Of a stretch of 64,000 nucleotides of DNA, positions 1-11,488 are shown one piece after another; the first letter of the stretch is position 1, and each line of letters starts with the position of its first letter. The notes under the pieces were generated by a model, which saw only the letters and a list, made by a program, of their open reading frames with translations, searched no databases and was not told where the DNA came from. Source of the stretch: Medicago truncatula (taxonomy: Eukaryota; Streptophyta; Magnoliopsida; Fabales; Fabaceae); the NCBI RefSeq assembly GCF_003473485.1, contig NC_053045.1, positions 64,357,994 through 64,421,993 on the forward strand. The letters are read 5' to 3'. A program made the translations under genes and the position numbers.

Positions 1-1683
1 TCAAACCACCTCCCTTATATGCAGTTTGTAGCTTCAATTCTTATTTTTTTACCTTTTCACAGATGTAATAACTAAATAATCCCTGTACTGTCTCTCCTGT
101 GAAGTTGTAACTAGGGATTTTTTATTTTGAATTAATTTTTTTTTCATTGTTCATGTTTGAGAGGAAGAAAGATAGACAATATGTATTGCTAGAGGACATA
201 TCAATTGCATAGGTAATTTCATATTTTCAGGGAGACTCAGATTAAAGTGCGGTCCAACACCCCGCAACCACAATTTAAAATCATACATGGTGATCAGAAT
301 GCTCCCAAACCAAAATGTCATTGAAGGTATCATTGATGAAAATACTTTACATCACAAGTCTAGTATTTAGATAATCAAAATGCCAAACATATGAATAAAA
401 AATGTTATTAATTTGAAGTTGGGTATCTTGAATATGAACAAAAGAAAGTCTATCACATTATATAATCTACCTTTGTGAAGTAATCTTTCATATAAGAAGG
501 AGATATTACCACAGCATATGCGAGTAATGAAAATAGATTGATAGGTGTAGTGTAGCCGTGTAGGAGGCGCCTTTGGTATTAGTAGCCTACAAAATAGAGG
601 AGTTGAGAAACTTTATTCTAAATTTCTAATTCACCCAATAACAACTCTTTGAAATACTAAATAAATTGCTCCAAGCAGGAGCCGGTCACAAATCTCCTAT
701 GTAAATTAACTGCTCCATGCAAGAGTCGGTCACAAATCCCCCTACGGAATCCAAAGGTCGTGGATGGTATAAATAGGCATAGATCCAAAGATTGAAACAT
801 GTGAGTCAGTGTTTTTGAGATCAAAGAGGATGTTTGCAGGTAAAAATTGAAGAGAAGGAGAAGAGCAGTAATTCATTATCATATCAGCCAACAGTTTTAT
901 TAGCTGATCATATTAAGTATTGTGCATGATAACAGGTCGAACTCATTGGCAATATTATTCTGTAAAATAGGCCACTAATTTAACTTTTTTAAGTGGCTAG
1001 GAGTCATTGATATCAGAAATTGATGATGGAACTTGATCATTAATTTTTAAGCCTCTGATGGCCTGGAGTTTGTAATGTACCCGCCTATGAGGCTAGTAAG
1101 CCTGAAATGACTGGGGACGATGGGACACTAATTAAATTAAGTTTGAAGACCTTTTATTAAGGGGTTGGCAATTGCTGCTCCAAATGCAGTTACCAACTTA
1201 ATTAGAAAATCCAATGAAATTCACTGTTGCAATTGCTTTAAAGCGACTACTTGGTGTTGCAACCCTTGATGTTGAGAGGGAGTATTTTGTTGCAAGCATT
1301 CAACCAAACCGTGGTTACCTTCCTATTCTACATAATTGAAACCATTTGAACTCAAATACTTGCTGAAAAGAAACACAATCTTATGAGCAGAAACTAAAAG
1401 ACAATTGAATTCTTGCAGCTATAACTAAAAGATTGATAACATCAAATCCTACATTTTGAAGTTGACATTGTTTGACCATAGTTACTCTGAATAGCTTTGA
1501 GAAATATTAAAATTATAAATTATCAGAATCAGAAGCAAATGGGCAAATAAAAACAACTTTCTCATTACTTAGCATTTTTTACAAGTATCTTAACTATGAC
1601 GTGCTATACATCAAAGGCAAACCAAGAATCCACTCTACAATTCCTTTGTGTAAAGTATACAAAAATCAAACCTTTCCCACTAA
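1..1683. other. Intergenic, no gene recognised
   Basis: No coding region or RNA gene is supported here. The only structure I see is an imperfect direct repeat of about 35 bases near 667-702 and 711-746, sharing the words tgctcca, gcaag/gcagg and cggtcacaaatc. The part next to 1684 is probably 3' flank of the broken gene that follows on the minus strand. Confidence 0.5.
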
Positions 1684-3488
1684 TTACAAGGCGAAGGGGA
1701 TGGGCGGAGGCTGAACAATAGACATTTTGACATGGTCCCATTGTTAGTTAGCACACTTAACGCCACAGTGTCCTCCACAAAAACAGGGTTCACTTGCACG
1801 ACTCTCTCAGGTATGACTTTATCACCATCCACTTTTGCCAGCACCTCAAATTGCAATCTCACAGTCTCAGGCTTGGTCCTCCATTTGGGGAAACCCTCAA
1901 AACTAACACCATCTCCTTCCTTCAACTTCTTCTCAGCTTGAAAGCCTATCTTTACAAAAGTCTGAGCAGAAACATCTGCCTTCAACAACCTAAAGGAACC
2001 TTTTTCCTTAGCCTTAGGGCCCAGCACAGAAGATAACAGTTTTTCAAAACCCAACAAGTTTGTATTTGATCCATTAAGGGAGGCAAGAGGCCACAATGCA
2101 GTAAACTGGGTTGGAGTAAGGAGAGTCGGGGCTTCCTCCTGGAGATCAACGGTAGACAGGGAAGTCTCGCTTGATTTGGCTTTGGGTTTTGATTGAGACG
2201 ATAACTCCACAAGAGCAGGTGCAAGCCGCTTGAGCTTCAACCTGTTATCGGAAGAGGTTGACACAGCAGAGGAAGGGGCTTCAAGCGAAGTAGGGCCAAC
2301 AATGCGGAGTGAGAGAAGAGGAGCACTCTGGCCACGAGAAGCACAACGGAGATGCTCAGCCAAGGTGAGAAGCCCAGCAGCAAAACCATTCTGTGTTCGG
2401 TTCAAGGGCAGAGGTAACCACTGCACCATCAGCCAAAACAACTTTCTTCAACACCCCAGCATCCACATCATGCTGCATATACCAAACCAACATCAAGTCA
2501 ATTTCACATTATCCACATTCAACTACACCATCTTACTCTATATACTACTGACTACACACCCTTCAATCTTCAACATGTCACAAAAAAATTACTCTAATAA
2601 ATAAATTCCAATCATATAGTTAGGAAATGAAATTAAGTGGTAATATATAATTGCTGTTTCATCCTTCTTCTTGTTTTTTTTTTTTTTTTTTTTCAATCTT
2701 CACAAATTACTATATCATTTATACAATTAATGTATAGTGAAGACCCAATTTGGTCATTCACAATTTTTTTAGAGGCCAATTTAGTCCCCTATAAAAATGA
2801 AACACAAAGTAGCCCCTCACATTTCCCCTTACTCATTACAACATAGACTAATTTGTCTTGATATGTAAAATGCTAGGGACTAATTTGAATTTTAGGAACT
2901 AAATTGGTCCGTTAGAAAATTTTGAAGGGCCAAATTGGGTCTTCACTCTTTAAATGTAATACATATATAGTATGATCATGATTATTTACTCACACTATCA
3001 TACTGCATTATTAAAAAAAAAAAAAAAAACAGAAATTTGATTCTCAAAATGGCAATTAAATTAAATAGCTTAACTTTATTAATTAAGATCATTAAATAAA
3101 TAAAGAGAAGATTAGAGAAAAGGACATACTCCATAGGTCCAGCAAGCTGAAACGGAGCCAAAACGGGTAAACCATTTCCCTCAAACCCGTTTTGATCCTC
3201 AACCCAAAATATTGGAAGATCAACATAATCCCAACGATTAGAATCTTCAAGAAGCTTAAATAGAACAACTTTATAATCAATTTCATAATCGAATTGGTAT
3301 TCTACTGAATGCCCAACCTTAGCTTCTCGAGGATCAAACCCTGTTATCTTGTCCGCTGAAAAGCCTTATCCTTTCACAATTGATTCCTTCAAATCGGAAA
3401 AAGCTTTGGGACATGGAGGATTAGTTTCGGAAGCGAGTGATGATGAATGAAGGAGGAGAAAAGCGATTCCCAAAATAAGCGATTTCAT
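1684..3488 (-). pseudogene. TIN1: TIN1-like (tunicamycin-induced, ER-stress) gene, broken
   Basis: The protein resembles plant TIN1, a secretory-pathway protein induced by ER stress. The name rests on my recollection of the family, and the promoter element upstream supports it. Exon 1 (3488 down to 3130, donor GTATGT) begins MKSLILGIAFLLLHSSSLAS, a clear signal peptide, and continues PPCPKAFSDLKESIVKG. A TAA at 3366-3368 then stops translation after 40 residues. The same frame continues past it with GFSADKITGFDPREAKVGHS, so a single-base change (TTA to TAA) would explain it. The second part (about 2478 down to 1684) reads HDVDAGVLKKVVLADGAVV in one frame, then LPLPLNRTQNGF onward in another, a frameshift with apparent loss of internal sequence. 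Near 1722-1728 a third frame change separates the body from the ending SIVQPPPIPFAL and TAA at 1684-1686. The exon 1 donor leaves two bases of a codon, and no downstream acceptor restores HDVDAG. With three or more independent lesions this looks like a pseudogene, not a sequencing slip. Confidence 0.8.
2736..2947. mobile_element. MITE-like inverted-repeat element inside the TIN1-like pseudogene
   Basis: The left end agtgaagacccaatttgg is mirrored by ccaaattgggtcttcact on the right, giving terminal inverted repeats of about 20 bp around a 212-bp palindromic unit. It lies between the two coding parts of the pseudogene. I could not define a convincing target-site duplication. Confidence 0.55.
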
Positions 3489-3537
3489 TGTGATGGAGAA
3501 GGAAAAGTGATTATTGATTCGTGTTTTTCTTTTTTTG

Positions 3538-3546
3538 CTTAAATAG
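3538..3546 (-). promoter_or_regulatory. TATA-like box of the TIN1-like locus
   Basis: On the minus strand this reads ctatttaag, about 50 bases upstream of the ATG at 3488 and about 36 bases downstream of the UPR element. The spacing suits a core promoter. The assignment is inference. Confidence 0.45.
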
Positions 3547-3581
3547 TGTTTTTTAAGTTTTGGAAGGGAAGATTCTCGTGT

Positions 3582-3597
3582 GATGACGTGGACCAAT
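3582..3597 (-). promoter_or_regulatory. Plant unfolded-protein-response element (ERSE-II/P-UPRE)
   Basis: The minus strand reads ATTGGTCCACGTCATC. This contains ATTGG-N-CCACG (the ERSE-II consensus) fused to CCACGTCATC, and as I recall it is the full plant UPR element described for BiP promoters. Such sites bind ER-stress bZIP factors (bZIP60/bZIP28 with NF-Y). It sits 94-109 bases upstream of the ATG at 3488, in the right place and orientation for the TIN1-like gene, and shows no decay although the coding region is broken. Confidence 0.8.
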
Positions 3598-3712
3598 GAG
3601 AATGAAGAAAGTAATTGGTGGAGATTCGTAGCGCGTGAAAAGTGACGGTAAATAATGACTATGATATCGGCGTGTAAAAATATCAACGAGATTGTTTGTT
3701 AAAAAAATTAAC

Positions 3713-3786
3713 TGGCTTCGCCCGGGTTCGAACCGGAGACCTTCAGTGTGTTAGACTGACGTGATAACCAACTACACCACGAAACC
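3713..3786 (-). tRNA. tRNA-Val (anticodon AAC)
   Basis: On the minus strand a 73-nt cloverleaf runs from ggtttcg to cgaagcc (a 7-bp acceptor stem with one G-T pair) plus discriminator A at 3713. The A-box region is tggtgtagttggtta, the anticodon loop ctaacac gives AAC, and the B box is ggttcgaaccc. There is no intron and no encoded CCA, as expected for a nuclear gene. A run of T follows on the minus strand (the aaaaaaa at 3701-3707 on the plus strand), fitting a Pol III terminator. Confidence 0.95.
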
Positions 3787-4489
3787 ATTTGATGTTAGTT
3801 TCAATAGAATAACAAATATATATGTTCTTTTTATTAGTTTCATATAGAGAAGAAAATTTGAATGGATGAAATCTTGAACGTACAGGTAAGTTATTAGTTG
3901 GTGAAGTGATTCAATTTCGCCAAATCAAGAACATAGATAGTTTTTTTTTTTTTTTTTTTTGACAAGAAGATCATAGATAGTTATTAGTGCTCTTTTTATG
4001 GGAAAAAATGATCTGAATATATTTAATATTTATTATTGTGGTGTTAATATTGTTTTATTGAAGAAGATGGTGTATAGTGTTGCAAAATTTTCTTTTGAAT
4101 TTTTATTTTATTTTAAGGGAATTCATTTCAAATTTTACGTTAGCCTCCAATTTATAGAGCCATGAGCTTATGAATAGACAATGTTTACTGTAATTGTATT
4201 TGGGAGGTGGAGCGTCGTGAGTAACAACAAACTAGTGATAACGACAATTAAGTGATTGAAATGCTATATTTTTCACCTAAAATCATAAGATAGATATAAG
4301 TCGCATATGATCACTCATCCACCAAACAAAAATATCAAGATTTCGAACGTCATTAAACACTATGGTGAAGAGTGGATATGAATACAAACTATGGTTAACA
4401 AATTTAATGTAGATTTGACTCCGTTTTCAAGAGTGTATGAATACAAACTCTTATTAATAAATTAGGAAAATATTTACAAAGGTACTTAC
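3787..4489. other. Intergenic, AT-rich
   Basis: No gene or bounded repeat is seen. The stretch has long T runs (around 3942-3960) and low-complexity AT-rich sequence. Confidence 0.5.
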
Positions 4490-4492
4490 TTA

Positions 4493-4833
4493 GATCATCC
4501 ACAATGGTGGGTGCTTTACCTATTTAACACCACATTAAATAGGCACCCCCGTTGTGGAGTAAAATATATGGGTGTCTATAGAGAAGGGTGGCTATGAAAG
4601 CACCCTCTCTCTCTCCATTTTTTGTGAGTTTCATTTAATAAATCTTAATAAAATAAAGAAATTTTGTTGAATTGTGATGATATAGAATTATATGTGGAAC
4701 CTATTTAATAATTTCTTTTGAGGTGTTGGGTTGGAGAAAATTGGTGCTTATTAAGTATTACCATAAAATTGGATGATGTGGATACAAGGGACCCATTTAA
4801 GCCCCCAATTTGGGTGCTCTGCTGTGGATGATC
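4493..4833. mobile_element. PIF/Harbinger-type (Tourist-like) MITE, 341 bp
   Basis: The ends gatcatccacaatgg and ctgtggatgatc form terminal inverted repeats. The element is flanked by TTA at 4490-4492 and 4834-4836, the 3-bp target duplication typical of PIF/Harbinger. It has no coding capacity. Confidence 0.7.
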
Positions 4834-4973
4834 TTAGGGCATTATTTAAGCAATTAAAAGTGACAATTTTTAGATAAAAAAATTATGTAATTATGACCCG
4901 TAAATTTAACGTAGATTTTGAGCACACTTTTTATTTGGTAATAAGATTTGAATACAATTTGGATAGTTAATAG

Positions 4974-5800
4974 TAGGGGTGGACAACGGTCGGTTTTCGG
5001 GCTGAAAGTTGTCACCGAACCAAACTGGCGGCCTTAAAACACCAGCCCATCTCCGCCCATTCTACGTAACGGTTTGTTCGGTGTCGGATTTGTCGGAAGC
5101 CGGTTTACACAGGTCGGTTGGACGGTTTTCCGATCTATACAAAGTGAAAATAGAAATGTTTCTTCGCATAATTTTCTTCTCTGCGCTTCTGTATTTTTAC
5201 ATGGCTGTGTTTGAAGGAAGGAACTTGACACCATGATGTAATAAAATTGGTATATTTAAAAAGAAAATATATTACAATACTGTTACTTTTAACAAGATTA
5301 AGATAATGGAGATGGTAAAGATATGAGGTGATTACATGAGTACATTCATTGGTCAAGGTCATAGACCGTAGAGTTTACACCTTTGTTTATTTAATAAATG
5401 AATTAAACAGAATTTTATATTTATCAATAAAAATTGGTCCAATTATATATTGCCACATGCACTTGCTAGTTCATTGCACTTACTGGGCATATGCAGCCCC
5501 GTACTGCACAAAACACTAGCCTTTTTACATTATGAAAAGAAAACCAGAGTAAAAAGGGTCATCTTCTTCCTTCTCAATATGTTAAATGTTCGTTCCATCT
5601 CATGTCTTCTTCAAGTTTTCGGTCGATTTCGGGTATCATACGGATTCAAATTCGGAATCCTCTTTCGACCATACATACCCTTTCAAAACCGGATTTTGGT
5701 AGCCGTCCAAACCGTTTAACCCGTTTGCACCGACCCGAGCACCGTCAGACCTTTCGGGACGGGCGGTTTCGGCCGGACGGAGCTTTTTTGTCCAGCCCTA
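4974..5800. mobile_element. Non-autonomous hAT transposon, 827 bp
   Basis: Terminal inverted repeats TAGGGGTGGACAA (left) and TAGGGCTGGACAA (right, reverse complement) match at 12 of 13 positions. The flanks carry an exact 8-bp duplication gttaatag at 4966-4973 and 5801-5808, the hAT signature. Subterminal regions are GC-rich with repeated cggtt/cggtttc words. The interior has no transposase and the short open frames in it are not credible genes. Confidence 0.85.
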
Positions 5801-5808
5801 GTTAATAG

Positions 5809-6679
5809 ATATGCTTTGTATACATGAACATCTAAATTTAAGGTTAAAGACGTTTAAAAGCCTAGGCACACGCCCGGGCTCAGTGGCAGATCGCCTAAGA
5901 GACCCATAGGAGCCACTGCACGTCTGCAGCCCCCAATTTACCTATAATTATCATATTATCCATAATTTATCAAATGTTACATTCACGCAGTAGTTGATTG
6001 GTGAGCTCCCTAATCTGCAGAGGGTGTGGGTTTGATCCATGCTACTCTCTTTTTTTATTTTTTATTGTATTAATAATATTTTTATTCAAAAAATGAGGTC
6101 TTGAACCGCCATTCTCCATGTTAGATTTAACATAAAAAAACCACCGCACCAGTCCACAATTTTGTTAGTATCTAAAAACTTTTTAATATATATTCTAAAA
6201 TTATTTGACAAAATATTTTGCCTAGGCTCGACAAAATTTCTGACTCCGCCACTCGATATATTCAAGTATGTAGCTCAATTAATAAGTTAATTTTTTTTTT
6301 TGTTGAGTGAAAATAAGTTAAAATATAAATAGTGAGTTCTGACACATTGTTATATATATTAGTCATAAATTAACTAACCAAATATTTAAATCTTAGTAAT
6401 CATTTGATGTGATTTTTTTTATGGGAATTTAGTATTCTCTATTCGCAACTATAAAGATTAATCTGATGAGATAAGTATAACGATAATTGGTAACAAAAAT
6501 TTTCTAAAAAAATTAATATTGCACATGTCTAGATTCAAATTCAATGCTAAAAGAGAAGAATACTGTTATCATCTCATCCAAACTTTGTGCAAAAATATAA
6601 TTTCTCTTTATATAGAGATGAATTTATTTATTATCTATATTATTTATTTTTAAAATGATTTGGTCTAACTAAAATGGAC
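5809..6679. other. Intergenic with degenerate repeat
   Basis: No gene is seen. The segment from about 5880 (cagtggcagat) to 6252 (tccgccact) has hAT-like mirrored ends but no target duplication, so it is at most an old fragment. Confidence 0.4.
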
Positions 6680-7000
6680 AAGTATGTATGGAGTGCTCTC
6701 CAACAAGCCGACCTTAATTTTTTCTCTCTAGGTTTTCTCATCCCGTTTCTTCATTGAGGGGTGGTGGTTTTGGGTCAATTCTTGACCTGAAATCAAACCT
6801 CTTCATCTTTTTCTCTCTATTTCAATCTAAATAAGTGACTTTCACATAGATCTAGGTTTTTTTTTCTTTGTGATTTCATCATCTAAGTGTGGTGGTTTGT
6901 TGTTCGTCGTCTTGTGCGGCGTTGTTTGCTTTCCCGTCTTCTTGCGGTGTTCATTTTATTCCTATTGAAAGATCGATTATTTAATCAAAGATTTGGATGT

Positions 7001-8162
7001 TGATGACAGTCAATCATTCGTTATTTTTAGTGTCATTTTCATGATGTTTTGAGTTCACAAGCAAGCTTAAACAACAAGGAAAGCATGAAAAATAGAAGAT
7101 TTTGAAGAAACAGTTGTTTTGATGTTTTTATTGAGTCTGTAGCAATTTTAGACAGCCTGGGGGTGTAAAAAGCAGAAATTCTGGAAGTGCTAGAAATTGG
7201 CAACCGTGGCGCGATTTTGAGTGGCGTGGCGCGATTTTGTGACCAGAATGAAGGTTTGGTTCTGCCACCGAAATCGTGGTACGATTTCTGGTGGCGTGGC
7301 GCGATTTTGGACGCAGAAAAACTTGCCTATTTAAGCTGAAGTCAGTTCCAAACACAAGAGTTACGATTTTGGAGAGCTAAAGCGCGGTTTTGACACCCAG
7401 AAGACTGCAGAAGAGGCGATTTCATCATCTCTAATCCAGTTTATGTATGTTTTAATTCTTCCATTGATTATGCTATTTGTAAACTCAATTATGAGTAGCT
7501 AAATCTCTTAGAGATTAGGTCTGAGATGATTCCTTGTAACCCTAATTGATCCATGTTGCTGTGAAACTCTATTTATTATTAATGACAATCTAGTTTTTAT
7601 TCAATTCAATTGTTCTTAATGCTTTTTATATCCTGATCAAATATAAACATGATTTAGTGAGAACGAATGACTACTGACCATAGCTTTCGACTTAGACCTA
7701 ATTGAATTGTTCTAATAAACATGGTTAGTCTAGGAATGGATAATCGTTTGTTAGTGATATTAGGTTAACGTGCTTAAAACCTTCAAAGATTATTAGACCA
7801 CCTAAGGAATCAGGGGCTGTAGTTAGAGAAGAGGGTCCTAACTCAAGGGATTGATTAGGACTATTTTGTTAACTATCTTAGAACTAGAATGATTAATACA
7901 AATAGGTGCAGTATACCAATTAGGGGAACATCGATGATTCGAAAGACCTGATCTCATCTCCCTCCTTGTCTTTTCCAAAACTATCTTATTTTCTGTTATT
8001 TACTTTTTATGCACACCAACCTACTGCCTCGGGCACTAAAAGAAATTTACACATCCTAGATATTAACGTTATTGCTAAATTGAGATTAACACAATCCTCG
8101 TGAATACGAACTTAATTTTATTACTTCGATGCATTTTTAGTACACTTGCTAAAAATCTATCA
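7001..8162 (+). repeat. 5' long terminal repeat
   Basis: This 1162-bp repeat is nearly identical to 10306-11488. It contains several copies of the word gtggcgcgatttt (7205-7310), GC-rich against an AT-rich background, probably the promoter/R region. Confidence 0.9.
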
Positions 8163-8168
8163 AGTTTT

Positions 8169-8186
8169 TGGCGTCGATGCCGGGGA
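8169..8186 (+). promoter_or_regulatory. Primer-binding site (tRNA-Asp type)
   Basis: TGGCGTCGATGCCGGGGA starts six bases after LTR1. It differs at two or three positions from the complement of the 3' end of plant tRNA-Asp, the primer used by many Athila/Tat-type elements. Confidence 0.7.
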
Positions 8187-8319
8187 TTGTTAAATCATTT
8201 CAATTTGGCAATTGTGTTTTTATTTAGGATTTCTGTCATTTATATTTTTGTGTATATATTTTTAAAAAAAATTAAAAAAAAAATATGATTTATGCTCTTC
8301 TTTTTCTTCTCATTGTACC

Positions 8320-8748
8320 GTGCTACTAAAAAGTTTATCCAAGTTTTGCAGCTATGATAGACAGGTTATACTCCATGACACAGAAGAGATTTGTATGTTG
8401 CAGTATAAAAAATATATGTTATCTTTGAAGATAGAATATTTGGACAATAAAATCTCGAGATTAAATGAGAGATGTGGTCATTGTGAGGTGGATCAACTAG
8501 GTAGTAATTGTGAAGAGAAGAAAGAGGTGATCGACATCGATTACAATACTCAACTTCAAAATATTTTAGATGACTTCTTGGTGTCAAATCAAGTTTCATT
8601 TGAGAAGTTTGATGTTCAGTGTGATGATCTTGTTGAGAAAGCACATGAGTCTCAGAGGAAGTTGGTTCAGATGGAGACTGAGTGTCACAAGGTTGTGGTA
8701 GAAGAAAATCTCAAAGTGAGGAGTGTTGATATTTTCCCGAAGTCTTAA
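8320..8748 (+). CDS. Unknown 142-codon frame inside the LTR element
   Basis: The frame predicts an acidic, coiled-coil-like protein (MLLKSLSKFCSYDRQ to VDIFPKS) rich in Glu, Lys, Asp and Leu heptads. I recognise no gag zinc knuckle, protease or polymerase motif. Its place after the primer-binding site is where gag would lie, so it may be a gag-like remnant or a captured fragment. Nothing shows that it is expressed. Confidence 0.3.
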   Translation: MLLKSLSKFCSYDRQVILHDTEEICMLQYKKYMLSLKIEYLDNKISRLNERCGHCEVDQLGSNCEEKKEVIDIDYNTQLQNILDDFLVSNQVSFEKFDVQCDDLVEKAHESQRKLVQMETECHKVVVEENLKVRSVDIFPKS

Positions 8749-9616
8749 TCAAATTGGGTTAAGGAAATCACTCGTGTGCAAATGGATACATATTCTTCTC
8801 TATTGTGGGAGAGCTCCAATTCCAAAAGTTTAACAATGGGAGCATGGGAGCATCTGCTTCTTTGTTACAAGTTCATGGAATTCCTAGCAAACAGGAGGAA
8901 GAAGAAGGGTGATATATTCCTTCTATCATTTTTGCCACCCTAACAGTGGTTGAAGCGTCAAACTCAATGACGTAAAAGAAAGCGCTTGGTGGGAGGCAAC
9001 CCATCCTTTTTATTATGTCTTTATTTTCAGTATTTTATTTCTATTGTTGAGTCAAACAATTTGTCTTTAATTTTCATTTTGGTTTAACTCAGTTGTATCC
9101 CCCTGTGATGTAATTGTACTTGCACTTGTTTATTATTGATGAACTTTCTTGTTTTATTGACTTTTTCCAGTTTAGTAACAAATGTTTGTTCAAGTGGTAT
9201 TCCAAAAGTTCAAAAGGAGGAGTGACTTGTGATTTCAAAGGCGAAGTGTACGGCAGTGAAAGATAGGTAGTCACAACTCCCAGAAATCTAAACTGTAAGG
9301 TTCATGGCCAAATTTTATTTTCCAAATTTACTTCTAAAGAGTGTTCCATGCATTTACATTTCTAGAACTTGCAATTTTTCTCTACTGTCGATTGATCTTT
9401 GTCATTAGCACACTAAGTCAAAAGTGCTTGGTCCTGTGAGCCTTTTTGAAGCCTACCCTGTTTATAATTGAATAATTATCCTTTCTTTAGCCAAATTGAG
9501 CTGGTAGGTTTAGAACTTTTTGTTCGGTGACAAACTACATTACAAGCTTAGAGACTTTTAGGATTTATCCCTTACTGTTTTTCTGAGTTAGGCATTGTAG
9601 AATGTTGCTAAATATT

Positions 9617-9712
9617 AAGTTTAGGGTTGCTATTGAAATTTGCAACCAATTAAGTTTGGGGTTGCTATTGGAATTTGCAACCAACTAAGTTTGGGGTGGG
9701 GGTACTAGAGAA
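9617..9712 (+). repeat. Tandem direct repeat in the LTR element interior
   Basis: Two copies of about 43 bp carry the words aagtttagggttgctattg / aagtttggggttgctattg and ttgcaaccaa, followed by a third start aagtttgggg. This lies in the 3' untranslated part of the element. Confidence 0.6.
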
Positions 9713-10305
9713 CATAGAAAAAGGAAAAGAAAAAAAAAGAACATTCTCATGAAAACAATATGCCAAAATGGTGTATTAAAAAAAAAAAGAATAGAATAAA
9801 AAAAGGACAAGATATTGAAAAACCGAGTAACTTCAAACTCGATTGTCCTAATTGTTATAAATAATCTCTAGTACCCTTGCAAGAATTGTTGTTCCAAAAG
9901 GTGAATGAATGATGGATTGAATTTTGTGCTTAACTTCTGTAGGAATGCCTAACTCAAATTTTGTGTAACCTACTTATCCAAATATTATCCCACCTTCACC
10001 TAAGCCCCGTTATAACCTTTAAGACCTCAAAGTGTGCATTGACATTGATTTTGATTGACGTTTAGAAACTTTTCAAGCGTATGGTAATATGTAGATTGCA
10101 TGTCGACTGTGTGTGAACCCTTTCATATTGTTGCGTGGAGTTGTGAATTGGTGGATGCGTACAAGTCAAACTAGCTCATCTTTAGCTAGTAAGGAGATGA
10201 ACTTTTGGGTACTATCGCTTGATCAGGTAATTGTTAGTTTACTGTCGATTGTCAATTTTGCAAGTAAATTCCTTGAGGACAAGGAATAGTTCTAGTTTGG
10301 AGTTG

Positions 10306-11488
10306 TGATGACAGTCAGTCATTCGTTATTTTTAGTGTCATTTTCATGATGTTTTGAGTTCACAAGCAAGCTTAAACAACAAGGAAAGCATGAAAAATAG
10401 AAGATTTTGAAGAACCAATTGTTTTGATGTTTTTATTGAGTCTGTAGCAATTTTAGACAGCCTGGGGTGTAAAAAGAAGAAATTCTGAAGGTGCTGGAAA
10501 TTGGCAACCGTGGCGCGATTTTGAGTGGCGTGGCGGTATTTTGTGACCAGAATGAAGGTTTGGTTCTGCCATCGAAATCGTGGTACGATTTCTGGTGGCG
10601 TGGCGCGATTTTGCAGAATCGTGGCACAATTTTGGACGCAGAAAAACTTGCCTATTTAAGCTGAAGTCAGTTCCAAACACAAGGGTTACGATTTTGGAGA
10701 GTTAAAGTGTGATTTTGACACCCAGAAGACTGCAGAAGAGACGATTTCATCATCTCTAATCCAGTTTATGTATTTTTAATTTTTCCATTGATTATGCTAT
10801 TTGTAAACTCAATTATGAGTAGCTAAATCTCTTAGAGATTAGATCTGAGATGATTCCGTGTAACCCTAATTGATTCATGTTTCTGTGAAACTCTATTTAT
10901 TATTAATGACAATCTAATTTTTATTCAATTCAATTGTTCTTAATGCTTTTTATATCCTGATCAAATATAAACATGATTTAGTGAGAACGAATGACTACTG
11001 ACCATAGCTTTCGACTTAGACCTAATTGAATTGTTCTAATAAACATGGTTAGTCTAGGAATGAATAATCGTTTGTTAGTGATATTAGGTTAACATGCTTA
11101 AAACCTTCAAAGATTATTAGACCACCTAAGGAATCAGGGGTTGTAGTTAGAGAAGAGGGTCCTAACTCAAGGGATTGATTAGGACTATTTTGTTAACTAT
11201 CTTAGAACTAGAAAATGATTAATACAAATAGGTGCAGTATACCAATTAGGGGAACATCGATGATTCGAAAGACCTGATTTCATCTCTCTCCTTGTCTTTT
11301 CCAAAACTATCTTATTTTCTATTATTTACTTTTTATGCACACCAACCTACTGTCTCGGGCACTAAAAGAAATTTACACATCCTAGATATTAACGTTATTG
11401 CTAAATTGAGATTAACACAGTCCTCGTGGATACGAACTTAATTTTATTACTTCGATGCATTTTTAGTACACTTGCTAAAAATCTATCA
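10306..11488 (+). repeat. 3' long terminal repeat
   Basis: This 1183-bp copy of the 5' LTR carries scattered substitutions and a 21-bp insertion near 10614-10634 (starting cagaatcgtggcacaa) that adds one more variant of the gtggc-g/a-cgatttt word. The sequence just upstream (ttctagtttggagttg) is the likely, degenerate polypurine tract. Confidence 0.9.

Larger units (their letters stand above)
7001..11488 (+). mobile_element. Complete non-autonomous Ty3-type LTR retrotransposon, 4.49 kb
   Basis: Two long terminal repeats (7001-8162 and 10306-11488) begin TGATGACAG and end TCTATCA. An exact 5-bp target duplication gatgt lies at 6996-7000 and 11489-11493. A primer-binding site follows LTR1. The 2.14-kb interior has no reverse transcriptase, integrase or protease, only a 142-codon frame. 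The segment at about 8960-9010 (gcttggtgggaggcaaccca) resembles a motif I associate with Athila/Tat-type elements. Overall it looks like a LARD-type derivative mobilised by a relative. Confidence 0.9.

Noticed and set aside
1732-2604. Plus-strand frames of 69-124 codons
   Set aside because: They are antisense shadows of the TIN1-like coding sequence, with no family resemblance of their own.
5009-5805. Short frames inside the hAT element
   Set aside because: There are no transposase motifs, and the frames overlap on both strands in a GC-rich subterminal repeat.
5880-6252. A second hAT-like element with cagtggc ends
   Set aside because: The ends match over only about seven bases and no target duplication is visible.
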